From Bifidobacterium simiiventris (lineage in GTDB: Bacteria; Actinomycetota; Actinomycetes; Actinomycetales; Bifidobacteriaceae), in contig NZ_JAHBBG010000002.1 of NCBI RefSeq assembly GCF_019331715.1, positions 1 to 64,000 on the forward strand: DNA of 64,000 nt, given 5' to 3'. How positions within the stretch are numbered: position 1 is the first letter of the stretch; each line of letters starts with the position of its first letter. The position numbers and the translations under genes were made by a program. The notes under the pieces are model-generated. The model was not told the origin of the DNA. It made no database searches and saw nothing but the letters and a program-made list of their open reading frames with translations. Positions 55,858 through 64,000 of this stretch are shown in pieces.

Positions 55858-56619
55858 ATGGGTGCGCGCATATTGGTGATCGAGGACGATGCGGACATCA
55901 ACGAAGTGACCTGCACGCGGTTGAGCCGTGCCGGGTTCGACTGCACGGCCGCATACTCCGGTTCGGAGGCACGGCTGCTGCTGGAACGCGGGGCGACCGG
56001 ATCGTCGGACGGCGGCTTCGACTGCATCATCACCGACCTCATGCTGCCCGGATTGAGCGGGGAACAGCTGGTGACGATGCTGCGCGAACGCGGGGCCGGC
56101 GTGCCGATCATCGTGATCTCCGCACGCGACACCGTCGCCGACCGCGTGACCTTGCTCAAGCTCGGCGCCGACGACTATCTCGTCAAACCGTTCGATCTGG
56201 ATGAACTCGTTGTGCGCGTCGAAGCGCAGTTGCGCGGACGCGGCTACGGGCATGGCCGCACAACCGACTCGGTTTCCTCGGTCGAGAAAGCACCGGAACC
56301 GGTCGCCTCGGATGATCGCGCATCCCTGCTCACCGCCGGCCGCTGGACGCTCAGCCCGGCCGCCCACACGTTCGCCATCGACGGGCGGCCGGTATCCCTC
56401 ACCAACACCGAATTCAACATCATCGAACTGCTCATGGCCCATCCCAGCACGGTCTTCACCAAACAGCAGGTCTACGAACTGTGCTGGAGGGAACCGTACA
56501 TGGTCGACGACAACACCGTCACCGCGCACGTGAGCAAGATCCGCGCCAAATTGAAACCCTCCGGCACCGACTCGTATATCAAAACCGTCTGGGGACTCGG
56601 CTTCAAGCTCGACGTGTGA
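55858..56619 (+). CDS. OmpR-family response regulator
   Basis: 253 residues from ATG 55858, behind GGAGGGAGG. The receiver domain has VIEDDAD (acidic pair), IITDLMLPG (phospho-acceptor D60) and the conserved Lys in DYLVKPFDLDEL. A linker of about 35 residues, then a winged helix (SLTNTEFNIIELLM, VTAHVSKIRAKL). It is the first gene of a module with an ABC transporter and a histidine kinase, and the repeat array upstream is its likely target. Confidence 0.95.
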   Translation: MGARILVIEDDADINEVTCTRLSRAGFDCTAAYSGSEARLLLERGATGSSDGGFDCIITDLMLPGLSGEQLVTMLRERGAGVPIIVISARDTVADRVTLLKLGADDYLVKPFDLDELVVRVEAQLRGRGYGHGRTTDSVSSVEKAPEPVASDDRASLLTAGRWTLSPAAHTFAIDGRPVSLTNTEFNIIELLMAHPSTVFTKQQVYELCWREPYMVDDNTVTAHVSKIRAKLKPSGTDSYIKTVWGLGFKLDV

Positions 56620-56748
56620 GCGTCGTCGATCGTCATACTTTCGCAAGGTTTCCGTGAGACTATCGCATGAGGTGAGTGGCGATTGCGCAAGATCCGTTCC
56701 GTACAGTGGGGTGCATCATCCAAGGAAACGTAAGGAAAGGAACGGAAG

Positions 56749-57696
56749 ATGGACGCGATTCGCATACGGTCGCTTGCCAAACGGTACGCCGGCAAACGCG
56801 CGGTCGACCATTTCGACATGAGTGTGCCGCAAGGCGCGATCTACGGATTCGTCGGCAAGAACGGTGCCGGCAAGTCGACCGTGATGAAAATGATCGCCGG
56901 ACTCATCACACCGAGCGGCGGCGAGATCACGCTGTTCGGCAACACGTCCGACGGCGCCGGCAATGCAGGCGGCGGCGTGCAACGCGTCGGCGCGCTCATC
57001 GAGAACCCCGGACTGCTGCCGCACATGAGCGCTTTCGACACGATGATGGCACAGGCGCTTGCCCTTGGAGTGGCCGATCCGAAACCCGTATGCCGCGACC
57101 TGCTCGACCAGGTCGGACTCGGCACCGTCGGCCGCAAGACAACCGGCGGCTTCTCGCTCGGTATGAAACAGCGGCTCGGGTTGGCGCTCGCCCTCGTCGG
57201 CGGGCCGGATCTGCTGCTGCTTGACGAGCCACTCAACGGCCTCGATCCGGACGGTGCGCGCACCATGCGCAATTATCTGGTGCAGCTCAACCAGCAGCGC
57301 GGCATCACCATCGTCATCAGCTCGCACGTCCTCGACCAGTTGGAACGCATGTGCACCCACTACGGCGTCATCGCGAACGGCCACATGGTGCGCGAAATGA
57401 CCGCCGAGCAAGTCCAAGCCGAATGCGGCGACAGCCTTACCGTACGCACCGCCGACACCGCGACCGCGCTCGCCATGCTCGAGGACCGGTTGCCGGACAA
57501 TCCGACAGATCCGGTGCGCTTCGCCGCCGAACCCGACGGCTCGATCACCATCGCCGGCGGATTCGACGCGGCCGAAGTATCCCGAATCCTGCATGAAACC
57601 AACCAAACCATCCTCGAACTGTCCGCGAAATCGCACGACATGGAAGACTTTTTCGTCGCTCTCATGGACGACGCCCATACGGAAGGGAGCCGATGA
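56749..57696 (+). CDS. ABC transporter ATP-binding protein (antibiotic/lantibiotic exporter type)
   Basis: 315 residues from ATG 56749, behind AAAGGAACGGAAG. Walker A GKNGAGKST, Q-loop region RVGALIENP, signature FSLGMKQRLG, Walker B LLLLDEPLNGLD and the switch His in ISSHVLDQ. It resembles BcrA/LanF-type ATPases that pump out peptide antibiotics. It overlaps the permease gene by 4 bp. The C-terminal extension is common in this type. Confidence 0.93.
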   Translation: MDAIRIRSLAKRYAGKRAVDHFDMSVPQGAIYGFVGKNGAGKSTVMKMIAGLITPSGGEITLFGNTSDGAGNAGGGVQRVGALIENPGLLPHMSAFDTMMAQALALGVADPKPVCRDLLDQVGLGTVGRKTTGGFSLGMKQRLGLALALVGGPDLLLLDEPLNGLDPDGARTMRNYLVQLNQQRGITIVISSHVLDQLERMCTHYGVIANGHMVREMTAEQVQAECGDSLTVRTADTATALAMLEDRLPDNPTDPVRFAAEPDGSITIAGGFDAAEVSRILHETNQTILELSAKSHDMEDFFVALMDDAHTEGSR

Positions 57697-58568
57697 TGCT
57701 CAACTTACTGCGTTCCGACCTGTACCGACTCATCCACGGCCGTAAATTCTGGGTCGTCACCATACTGGTCATTCTGCTGACCGCCGGTCTGCTCACTACG
57801 CTGATGCTGCTCGGCGCCGCCACGGGAGCTGCGCAAACCGACACCGACGGCGTTTCGGTCACGACTAATGCCACCGCCGGATTGGCGGCGACCGCCCGCA
57901 TGATGGACTCGCATACCGCGATGCTGGCCAGTTCGGGATTGGGCGGCGGTTCCGTGTTGGCTGTGTTCGTCTCCGTGCTGGCAGTGCTCGTCGTCATGGA
58001 CGACTGGGATGCCGGATTCGTCAAGAACCTCGTCTCCGGTCGTCCGAGCCGGACTGCCTACATCGCCGGCCGATTGCTGCTGTCGGTGCTGCTGTCCGTA
58101 TGGAACGCGGTCGTGGCTATCGCCTCGCTGGAACTGGCCTGCTTTGTGCTCGGCGTGCGGTTCCGTCGTACGGAGAGTTTCGGCTCGTATCTTGGGTTCT
58201 GCGGCTTGAAGATACTGGGCGCGGCCACGCTTGTGCTGATCGTCGTCGCCGTGACGATGATCGTGCGGAGCAAGGCGTTCGGCATCGCCGCCGCGGTGCT
58301 GGTCGGCGCGGGCATCATGGGATCGATGACGAACATCGTATTGTCGGTGATCGCCGCGTATGCGCCGTGGACCGGGCAGTTGACGCAATGGCTGCCGTCA
58401 AACAACGCGAAACTGTATTCCGACAGTGCCGGACTGTTCGCCACGACGGCCGGCGGCATGTCGCTCGGCATGCCGGTCTGGGCACATGCGCTGATCTGCT
58501 TCGCCGGCTGGATCATCCTGTCCGTCGGCGCGACGCTTCTCGTCAACCGCCGTCGCGACGTGTGCTGA
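57693..58568 (+). CDS. ABC transporter permease
   Basis: 291 residues with six membrane segments and a large outer loop after the first (about 45-85, Thr/Ala-rich). It resembles the ABC-2 permeases of bacitracin and lantibiotic immunity systems. Its ATG overlaps the ATPase stop (ATGATG). It is co-expressed with the ATPase and the kinase. Confidence 0.88.
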   Translation: MMLNLLRSDLYRLIHGRKFWVVTILVILLTAGLLTTLMLLGAATGAAQTDTDGVSVTTNATAGLAATARMMDSHTAMLASSGLGGGSVLAVFVSVLAVLVVMDDWDAGFVKNLVSGRPSRTAYIAGRLLLSVLLSVWNAVVAIASLELACFVLGVRFRRTESFGSYLGFCGLKILGAATLVLIVVAVTMIVRSKAFGIAAAVLVGAGIMGSMTNIVLSVIAAYAPWTGQLTQWLPSNNAKLYSDSAGLFATTAGGMSLGMPVWAHALICFAGWIILSVGATLLVNRRRDVC

Positions 58569-59494
58569 CAATCGTTGCCATGGTGATTGTGGGGTTGCTG
58601 GTCGGACTGGTTGCGGGGATCGCGATCGGGGCGGCGGTGTATGAACGCGAGATGCGGCGGATGGCCAGGTTTCTGCGTGATCGACCGGCGGGAAGCAACG
58701 CGCGGCTGAACGTGGAACTGCCCAGCGGGGCGAGCCGTGAACTGGCACGGGAGATCAACGTGCAACTGGATGCGATACAGGGCGAGCGGATCGCCGCGAT
58801 GGCCAAGACGCAGGAGTTCCAGCGTGATCTGTCGTCGTTGGCGCATGACGTGCGCACGCCGCTGATGGGCGCACAAGGTCATATCCAACTGGCGATGACG
58901 AAGGATCTGTCTGCGGATGACGGACGTCACCTGACGGTGGCGCTGCAGAGGCTGGATGACATGCGCGGGTTGCTCGACCAGCTGTTCGCCTATGCGCGGG
59001 CGAATGATCCCGATCGCACGCTGGATCTTGAGCCGGTTGCCGTGCAACCGCTCGTGGCGGAGGTGCTGGTCGGCCATTATCCCGAGTTTGAGGAACGCGG
59101 CTGGGAGCCGACCGTCGACTTCGACGACGAACGGTTCACGCTGGAGGCTGACCGGACCGCATTGCGTCGCATCGTCGACAACCTCGTCACCAACGCGTTG
59201 CGGCATGGCAGCGGCGCTCCCGTGATCACGCAACGCGGCGATGCCGTCTCGTTCTCCAATCCGATCAGCGCCGAAGCTGCTGCCGGCATCGATGCCGCCA
59301 AACTGTTCGACCGGTTCTATCAGGCCGACGATTCGCGCGGCACACACGGCTCCGGCTTGGGACTCGCGGTCGCACAGTCCCTGGCCCGGGCCATGCATCT
59401 GCATCTGGCGGCACGCATCGACCGAGATCCTGATACGAGAACCAGCGGGATTGTCATCGTCCTCGAACCGGCACCTGGCATCATGCGTTCTTGA
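58562..59494 (+). CDS. Sensor histidine kinase of the ABC module
   Basis: 310 residues from GTG 58562, overlapping the permease stop; ATG 58580 is an alternative. A single N-terminal membrane helix and no extracellular sensor domain. The H-box SLAHDVRTP carries H95, N-box DNLVTNALRHG and G-box GTHGSGLGLAVAQSLA follow. The absence of a sensor suggests it senses through the transporter, as in BceS-type systems. It phosphorylates the response regulator at 55858. Confidence 0.93.
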   Translation: MLTIVAMVIVGLLVGLVAGIAIGAAVYEREMRRMARFLRDRPAGSNARLNVELPSGASRELAREINVQLDAIQGERIAAMAKTQEFQRDLSSLAHDVRTPLMGAQGHIQLAMTKDLSADDGRHLTVALQRLDDMRGLLDQLFAYARANDPDRTLDLEPVAVQPLVAEVLVGHYPEFEERGWEPTVDFDDERFTLEADRTALRRIVDNLVTNALRHGSGAPVITQRGDAVSFSNPISAEAAAGIDAAKLFDRFYQADDSRGTHGSGLGLAVAQSLARAMHLHLAARIDRDPDTRTSGIVIVLEPAPGIMRS

Positions 59495-59537
59495 CGACCC
59501 GACCGGGTGAAAAACCGGCGTTTCCCGGTCAGTCGTC
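59493..59537. terminator. Terminator between histidine kinase and hydrolase
   Basis: GACGAC and GACCGGG (59493-59507) pair with CCCGGTC and GTCGTC (59524-59537), with small internal mismatches, between convergent genes. It overlaps both gene ends. Confidence 0.7.
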
Positions 59538-61133
59538 TGCGAGCGTATCCGTATCGATGCGGTGCGGAGACGGGGCGGTGGTGATGCCTCCGTGCATCAT
59601 GCGGCCGCGATAGTAGCGGGTCTCCTCAAGCTCGCCGTCAATGACCTGCTGGAAATGCCGTTCGTGCGCGTCGACGGCGGGAGAGCCCAGGTCGGAGGCA
59701 TTCCGATAGGCGGCCTGATGGTATTTGAGCCAGTGCGTGATCTCCTTGTCGTCCGGAGCGTCCTTGACTTCGGCGCCGGCGTAGTCGCGGCTCCACGACG
59801 ACGATGCGGTGCCGGGCATGCAGGCCACGTCATCGTCGACCGTGCCGGTCGTGATGCCGTTGGCGGTTTTCGTCGCATAGCCGTGGACGGTCAGCCAGTT
59901 TTCGGTCGTGGGATTCGCGGCCCCGTCGAGCGCGGCGACCAGTTCGTCCTCCATTTCGATGCTGGTCACCCACGTCTTCGACGGGATCGGATGATTCGCG
60001 ACCGGGGAACCGGCCGTCACCACATGCTCGATGGTGTACTGATCGGCCATATCCGCGGCGATCGCCGCGGCGACGATCCCGCCTTGGGAGTGGCCGATCA
60101 GTGCGACCGGCTCGTCGGAGCCGATGCCGGCCTGACGCATTGCCTCGACCACCATGCGCGCACTGTCCGCGTTCATACGTTGTTCGGGATCGTCGCTCAT
60201 CAACTCGACGTTCTGCGCCCATCCGAACGGCGAATCGTCCTCGCCGTCCGTGCCTGGGATCGTTACGAGCCAGCCCACCGAATCGTCCGCTCGCCGGTAC
60301 TTCTGGATCGCTATCGTCGCATAGTCCAAACCACTGTTCAGCTCGATCGTGCCGAGCCGTTCCTCGGCCAGCCGGCGCAGGTTCTCCAATGCCTGTGAGA
60401 CGGATGAGGACGCGCCCACCACCGGCGCCCTGCTCGAGACCTCCTGCACGTCGAGCATGTCGCCCTGCCTGAGATCCTTCCACGGCTTGGTGACCCGCGC
60501 TATCCGGCCGGCCGCCACGTTCACCTCGTCGGTGCGGCCGATCCCGCCGATCGGATTGATGCCGCCCACGAACGCGCCCAGACCGCTCATCAGTCCCTCG
60601 TGCGTCTTGGCCGACGAGGTCAGTCCCCAGATCGGGTTGAACCGGCCTTCATGTAGGGATCCGGCGAGCATGCCTCCGCCGGCCAGCGCGGCCCCGCCGG
60701 CGGCCGAGAACTTCGGCTGGCTTGACGATATGCCTTGCAGCAGCTCGTTGAGCAGACGGGTCGCCCATGATTCCGACTCCGCATACAGCGAGTGCGCCCG
60801 GATCAGTAGCAGGGCCATGCCCGACAGTTCGTCGGCGATCAGACGACACCGGTTCGCATGGTCGGTGCATCGTTCCACCAGGCGGGCGTACGGCAGCGTG
60901 GCATGTCCGGGCATGGCGGTTGAGGGACTGCCGGACGCGAGCGTGGCGCACAACGGCACGCTGAACCGTTGCTGCGTCAGCCGCAGCGCCGCGGTGGACC
61001 ATGCATTCGAGACCGCGCGCCAATCGGACGACGCGTCATGCAAAGCCCGAGCGGCGGCCCGGTATTCCTCGAACGCCGCAGACGAATACCGTCGTCCGCC
61101 GTGAATGACCGAAGTGACCTGCCATCCCATCAT
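59529..61133 (-). CDS. Alpha/beta hydrolase with helical N-terminal region
   Basis: 534 residues from ATG 61133, which overlaps the upstream stop (ATGA). Residues 1-130 are helical and Ala-rich (AAFEEYRAAARALHDASSDW..), a middle region is Gly-rich, and the C-terminal half is a lipase-like alpha/beta hydrolase with GHSQGG, nucleophile S349. No signal peptide is seen. Being coupled to a small WXG-like protein, it looks like a type VII-type secreted enzyme with its partner. No EccC-type ATPase is in the window, so secretion is unproven. The substrate is unknown (lipid or peptide ester). Confidence 0.75.
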   Translation of the reverse strand: MMGWQVTSVIHGGRRYSSAAFEEYRAAARALHDASSDWRAVSNAWSTAALRLTQQRFSVPLCATLASGSPSTAMPGHATLPYARLVERCTDHANRCRLIADELSGMALLLIRAHSLYAESESWATRLLNELLQGISSSQPKFSAAGGAALAGGGMLAGSLHEGRFNPIWGLTSSAKTHEGLMSGLGAFVGGINPIGGIGRTDEVNVAAGRIARVTKPWKDLRQGDMLDVQEVSSRAPVVGASSSVSQALENLRRLAEERLGTIELNSGLDYATIAIQKYRRADDSVGWLVTIPGTDGEDDSPFGWAQNVELMSDDPEQRMNADSARMVVEAMRQAGIGSDEPVALIGHSQGGIVAAAIAADMADQYTIEHVVTAGSPVANHPIPSKTWVTSIEMEDELVAALDGAANPTTENWLTVHGYATKTANGITTGTVDDDVACMPGTASSSWSRDYAGAEVKDAPDDKEITHWLKYHQAAYRNASDLGSPAVDAHERHFQQVIDGELEETRYYRGRMMHGGITTAPSPHRIDTDTLADD

Positions 61134-61468
61134 GCACCGCCGGTCCATGCCAGACGGTGCGTGACGGCGGCGTCATCGCACATGCGCCGGGCTTGCGCAT
61201 CACAGTCGGACAGTCGTCGCCGGAACAAGGTGGCGGCATTGCCCTCCCAGGCGATATCCGAGGATCGCACATGCGCGGCCGCGGCATGCGCCGCCGCGTC
61301 GACCGTGCCACGTTCATGCATGGCGATCAGATCGCGGCCGTCCGTCACGACGGCGCGGCAGGCACATGCGGGAGACGATGCGCCGAAGAACGGGAACCCG
61401 CCGCTGACCTCGAACGGGCTGGACGTGGGGAATGACGATGCCGATTGCGGGAAATATGCGTTGTTCAT
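61130..61468 (-). CDS. Small WXG100-like protein
   Basis: 112 residues from ATG 61468; an upstream TTG is possible. The middle carries AWEGNAATLFRRRL with W74-E-G76, the WxG turn of ESX/T7SS partner proteins, between two predicted helices. The N-terminus is Phe/Pro/Ser-rich, unlike classical WXG100 proteins. It overlaps the hydrolase start by 4 bp. The assignment is by motif and arrangement only. Confidence 0.6.
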   Translation of the reverse strand: MNNAYFPQSASSFPTSSPFEVSGGFPFFGASSPACACRAVVTDGRDLIAMHERGTVDAAAHAAAAHVRSSDIAWEGNAATLFRRRLSDCDAQARRMCDDAAVTHRLAWTGGA

Positions 61469-61661
61469 GTTCTCATTGAACGGGATGCGGCTGGGCCCGT
61501 CCAACGGATACGGGACTGTGGACGCAATCGGCGGTCATCGGCGTGTTGTGGATAAGTCGCGGTGGATAATTCCATCCACAATGAGCCGCATTTCGGTACC
61601 GAACCGATTCACGGCACCGAGATACGGCTCGGACGTCAGCGTCAAGCCGCAGCCGAACAAC

Positions 61662-62240
61662 TCACCAAGGCTTAGAACTGTTACCGGTGTTGTTCGTCGT
61701 TTCGGACTGCGATCCGTCGGCCGACGACCCATCTGCGGGAGCGTTCTGTCCGTTGGACTGCAGCAGTTCCTCCACCTGACGGCGCTGCTCGTCGGTCAGG
61801 CCGGACTGCGCCGAGCCGGAATCGTCCTGCGTCTGGTCGTTCGTGCCGCTCTGCCCCTCGGCCGTCTGGCCGTTCTGCTGATCGGTCTGCTCGCTCAGCC
61901 GTTGCCGTACCAGCTGCGTCAGTTTGGCGGAAACGTCGGCGTTCCTGGCGATCGCGTCACGTATCGACGGCAGCAGCACCGCACCGGCGGCCGCAGCGTC
62001 GCGGAACTGCGCGTCCGTCTGATCCTGCAGCGTGCTGAGCGCGTTGTAGTCCGGCGTCTCGGCGTTGACCGCCGCGATATGCTCCGTCAGATCGTCCGTG
62101 GCTCGGTTGAACGTGTCCACGGCGCGCAGGTTCACCGCCGCGAGCACTCCGAATACGACGAACACTGCGGCCGCCACGCCGAGCGCGACCCGCACCGCCA
62201 ATCCCGCCCGAGCCTTGCGGGCCGAAGTCGTATCGCTCAT
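61662..62240 (-). CDS. Membrane-anchored protein of the VWA operon
   Basis: 192 residues from ATG 62240, behind GAGGAGG. One membrane helix (about 14-38) and a long polar outer part with a Gln/Ser/Asn-rich tail. It overlaps the VWA gene by 4 bp and completes the operon. Function unknown; it may support the VWA complex. Confidence 0.75.
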   Translation of the reverse strand: MSDTTSARKARAGLAVRVALGVAAAVFVVFGVLAAVNLRAVDTFNRATDDLTEHIAAVNAETPDYNALSTLQDQTDAQFRDAAAAGAVLLPSIRDAIARNADVSAKLTQLVRQRLSEQTDQQNGQTAEGQSGTNDQTQDDSGSAQSGLTDEQRRQVEELLQSNGQNAPADGSSADGSQSETTNNTGNSSKPW

Positions 62241-63283
62241 ATCAGCCTCCTCGACAATGCCAGCCACGAACCCGTCTCCCATGCCAGCAGCACCAGCGCG
62301 AGCAAGGCCAACGGCCAGACTACCGCGGTGGCGCGCGTGCGCTCTTTTACCGTTCGAGTGACCTGCCAGCGCGACGACAGTTCCTTGGACTGTCCTTCCG
62401 CCATGGTCGTGGTCGCGTTCACCGCAAGATACGATCCGCTCAGCTCGTCCGCGATGTCGCGCAGGTTCGTCTCATCCATGCGCGAGATGCCGGGCTGACC
62501 GGTGTCGGGATCAGTGACCCATGACCCGTCCTGCGTCTGTCCGCCGTCGGCTCCGTCCCGTATGACCGGGATCCTGCCGCCCTCCGTCGAACCCACGCCG
62601 ACCGTGAACCCGTCGTTCACGTACTTGCGCAGCGTCGAATACGAACGCCGCGTCGTCGTTCCGGTCTCTTCGCCGTCGCTGATGAGATACACGATGATCG
62701 CGTCGTCCGGCCTGGATTCGTGCATCGCCTTGAGATTGACGAGCAGCTGGTCGAGGGGCGCGTCCAACGACGAACCCGCCGACACACTGGTCGCCTCCAC
62801 GCCCAGCGTGTTCGCCCAGTTGCCGATCGCGCGCGCATCGGGGGTCAGCGGCACGTCCACCGTGCCGGACGAGCCGAAGCGCAATCCCATGAAACTGGCA
62901 TCGGGGTACATCGCCGTGATATCGGCGACGGCACGCTTCGCGGCGTCGAGCCTGCTGATCGTCTCGTCCGAACCGTAGTGGGCGTCCGCAACGGCCATCG
63001 AACCGGTCACATCGACCGCGATGACCACGTCGGTCGCGTTGACGGCCTGGCTGGTCGTCGTCGAGACGATGCTGGGCGTGAGCGCCATCACCGCGAGCGT
63101 CACGCACAATGCCACGCGCCGTACGCAGGCCGCCACCGTCTCGTCGCTCGATCCGCGGTGCCGCACATGCACGATCACCGCGGCCGCCGCAAACGCCATC
63201 ATGACCGTCGTCAGAACGATGCCGGCCGGCCAGCCGAGCGCGGGGGAGAACGTAAGATTCGTCAACATGCCGGTGAACGTCAT
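62237..63283 (-). CDS. VWA-domain membrane protein (BatA/BatB-like)
   Basis: 348 residues from ATG 63283, behind GGAGGTTG. Two N-terminal membrane helices, then a von Willebrand A domain with the metal site DVTGS (D91), a variant of DxSxS, and a C-terminal membrane helix. Bat-type proteins assist MoxR ATPases in folding or maturing envelope proteins. It overlaps both neighbours by 4 bp, so the three form one coupled unit. Confidence 0.88.
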   Translation of the reverse strand: MTFTGMLTNLTFSPALGWPAGIVLTTVMMAFAAAAVIVHVRHRGSSDETVAACVRRVALCVTLAVMALTPSIVSTTTSQAVNATDVVIAVDVTGSMAVADAHYGSDETISRLDAAKRAVADITAMYPDASFMGLRFGSSGTVDVPLTPDARAIGNWANTLGVEATSVSAGSSLDAPLDQLLVNLKAMHESRPDDAIIVYLISDGEETGTTTRRSYSTLRKYVNDGFTVGVGSTEGGRIPVIRDGADGGQTQDGSWVTDPDTGQPGISRMDETNLRDIADELSGSYLAVNATTTMAEGQSKELSSRWQVTRTVKERTRATAVVWPLALLALVLLAWETGSWLALSRRLI

Positions 63284-64000
63284 CGACGCAACCTCCAAGC
63301 CAGGATCATCCAAACGGCTGTCACCACCGCAAGCGCGAGCGTCCACCAACCGGGGGCGTCGGTCACCGCGGCCTTGGCATCCGTCTGGCTGGCGGCCTCG
63401 CGCCTGTGGTTGATCTCGCGCACCAGCTGGCTGACGCTTGAGCCGTTCGACTGCGTGAGGAACATGCCGCCGTGCGCTTCGACGAGATTCCTCATATCGG
63501 TGGTCGTGGCCTCCGATTCGCTTGATTTCGGCCCCGAGAACAGGCCATCCACGGTGATGCCGGCACCGGAGACGAGGTCGAGGGCCGCGCTGAGCGTGTA
63601 AGTCGGGTCGCCGGAGACGACGTTATCGGTCGCCAGCACGATCGACGCGGCACGCTGGCGCTGCGCACCCGTGCCGGACGACGACCCGTAGGCGAATCCG
63701 GGCAGCATCGCCGCACAGCTGACCACGCCGTCGCCAATCAGCGAGGTCGCGTTCGTGCGGTTCTGCGTGCCGTCGAGCCAGTCGGAGATCTTCTGGTACT
63801 GTTCGTCGCTCATCTTGTCTATGTCGTCCTGCGTTTCGACCCCCTTGAGTATCTCGGCGGCCGATTCGAGTTGGGAGGCGACCAGATCGTAGTCGTCGGT
63901 CAGCGGGAACACGGTGCGCGACGTGGAGTTGAAGATGCTCAGTCCGATACGCTCACCTTGGAAATGGGACACGAGATCACGGTATGTTTCGATGACCTCG
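63280..64000 (-). CDS. VWA-domain membrane protein, partial (5' end beyond window)
   Basis: At least 239 residues; the start lies beyond 64000. The visible part is the second half of a VWA domain (VSHFQGERIGLSIFNS, VLATDNVVSGD) and a C-terminal membrane helix. The DxSxS metal site must lie upstream. Its stop overlaps the next gene (ATGA). A moxR gene would be expected further upstream. Confidence 0.88.
   Translation of the reverse strand, partial: EVIETYRDLVSHFQGERIGLSIFNSTSRTVFPLTDDYDLVASQLESAAEILKGVETQDDIDKMSDEQYQKISDWLDGTQNRTNATSLIGDGVVSCAAMLPGFAYGSSSGTGAQRQRAASIVLATDNVVSGDPTYTLSAALDLVSGAGITVDGLFSGPKSSESEATTTDMRNLVEAHGGMFLTQSNGSSVSQLVREINHRREAASQTDAKAAVTDAPGWWTLALAVVTAVWMILAWRLRR

Overview
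The window is high-GC chromosomal DNA from an actinobacterium, most likely a Bifidobacterium. The grounds are a Pup/PafA/Dop system, an anaerobic class III ribonucleotide reductase (nrdD/nrdG), a large secreted starch-degrading enzyme with a CBM74-type module, actinobacterial cell-envelope genes and a GH3 glycosidase. The species cannot be fixed from the sequence alone. No phage, transposase, rRNA operon or CRISPR array was seen. One tRNA (Arg, anticodon CCT) is present.

Layout. 1-4148: a truncated (3' end missing) extracellular alpha-amylase carrying starch-binding modules, with two copies of a LacI-type operator upstream. 4507-6983: a Wzy-like polysaccharide polymerase and a coiled-coil surface protein with a C-terminal LASTG motif. 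7194-11483: a hypothetical protein and a TetR regulator, then a GH3 beta-glycosidase behind a palindromic operator. 11654-16205: a MarR regulator with three GTTG-N6-CAAC operators and a heterodimeric ABC multidrug exporter. 16411-21329: ilvD, a DnaQ-like exonuclease and a TetM/EF-G-like GTPase. 21417-28633: an aminoacyl-phosphatidylglycerol synthase-like protein with its overlapping esterase, an LtaS-like sulfatase and a low-molecular-weight tyrosine phosphatase. 28857-34170: ROK glucokinase, a DUF4391 protein, tRNA-Arg, an EEP-family hydrolase and exonuclease VII (xseA/xseB). 34328-39193: nrdD/nrdG behind paired NrdR boxes, and an MFS transporter. 39853-46496: a 1715-residue acyl-CoA dehydratase activase-like fusion and a GCS2-type glutamate-cysteine ligase. 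46595-50928: dop, a degenerate IMPase-like gene, pup and pafA. 51070-55602: HU, a flippase-like protein with a kinase-like segment, and purB. 55675-59494: a response regulator, ABC transporter and histidine kinase module preceded by three exact-period palindromic repeats. 59529-64000: a WXG-like small protein paired with an alpha/beta hydrolase, and a Bat-like VWA operon cut by the window edge.

The most unusual signal is a family of small intergenic elements at three places (after the ABC exporter, after xseB and after the activase fusion). At each, the last codons and stop of the adjacent gene reappear on the far side of a shared hairpin core, and every nucleotide difference between the two copies of a gene end is synonymous. 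This looks like an element that restores or swaps gene 3' ends, not a conventional insertion with a target-site duplication.

Coding assignments rest on translated motifs and family knowledge. Regulatory assignments rest on symmetry and position and are inferences unless stated.
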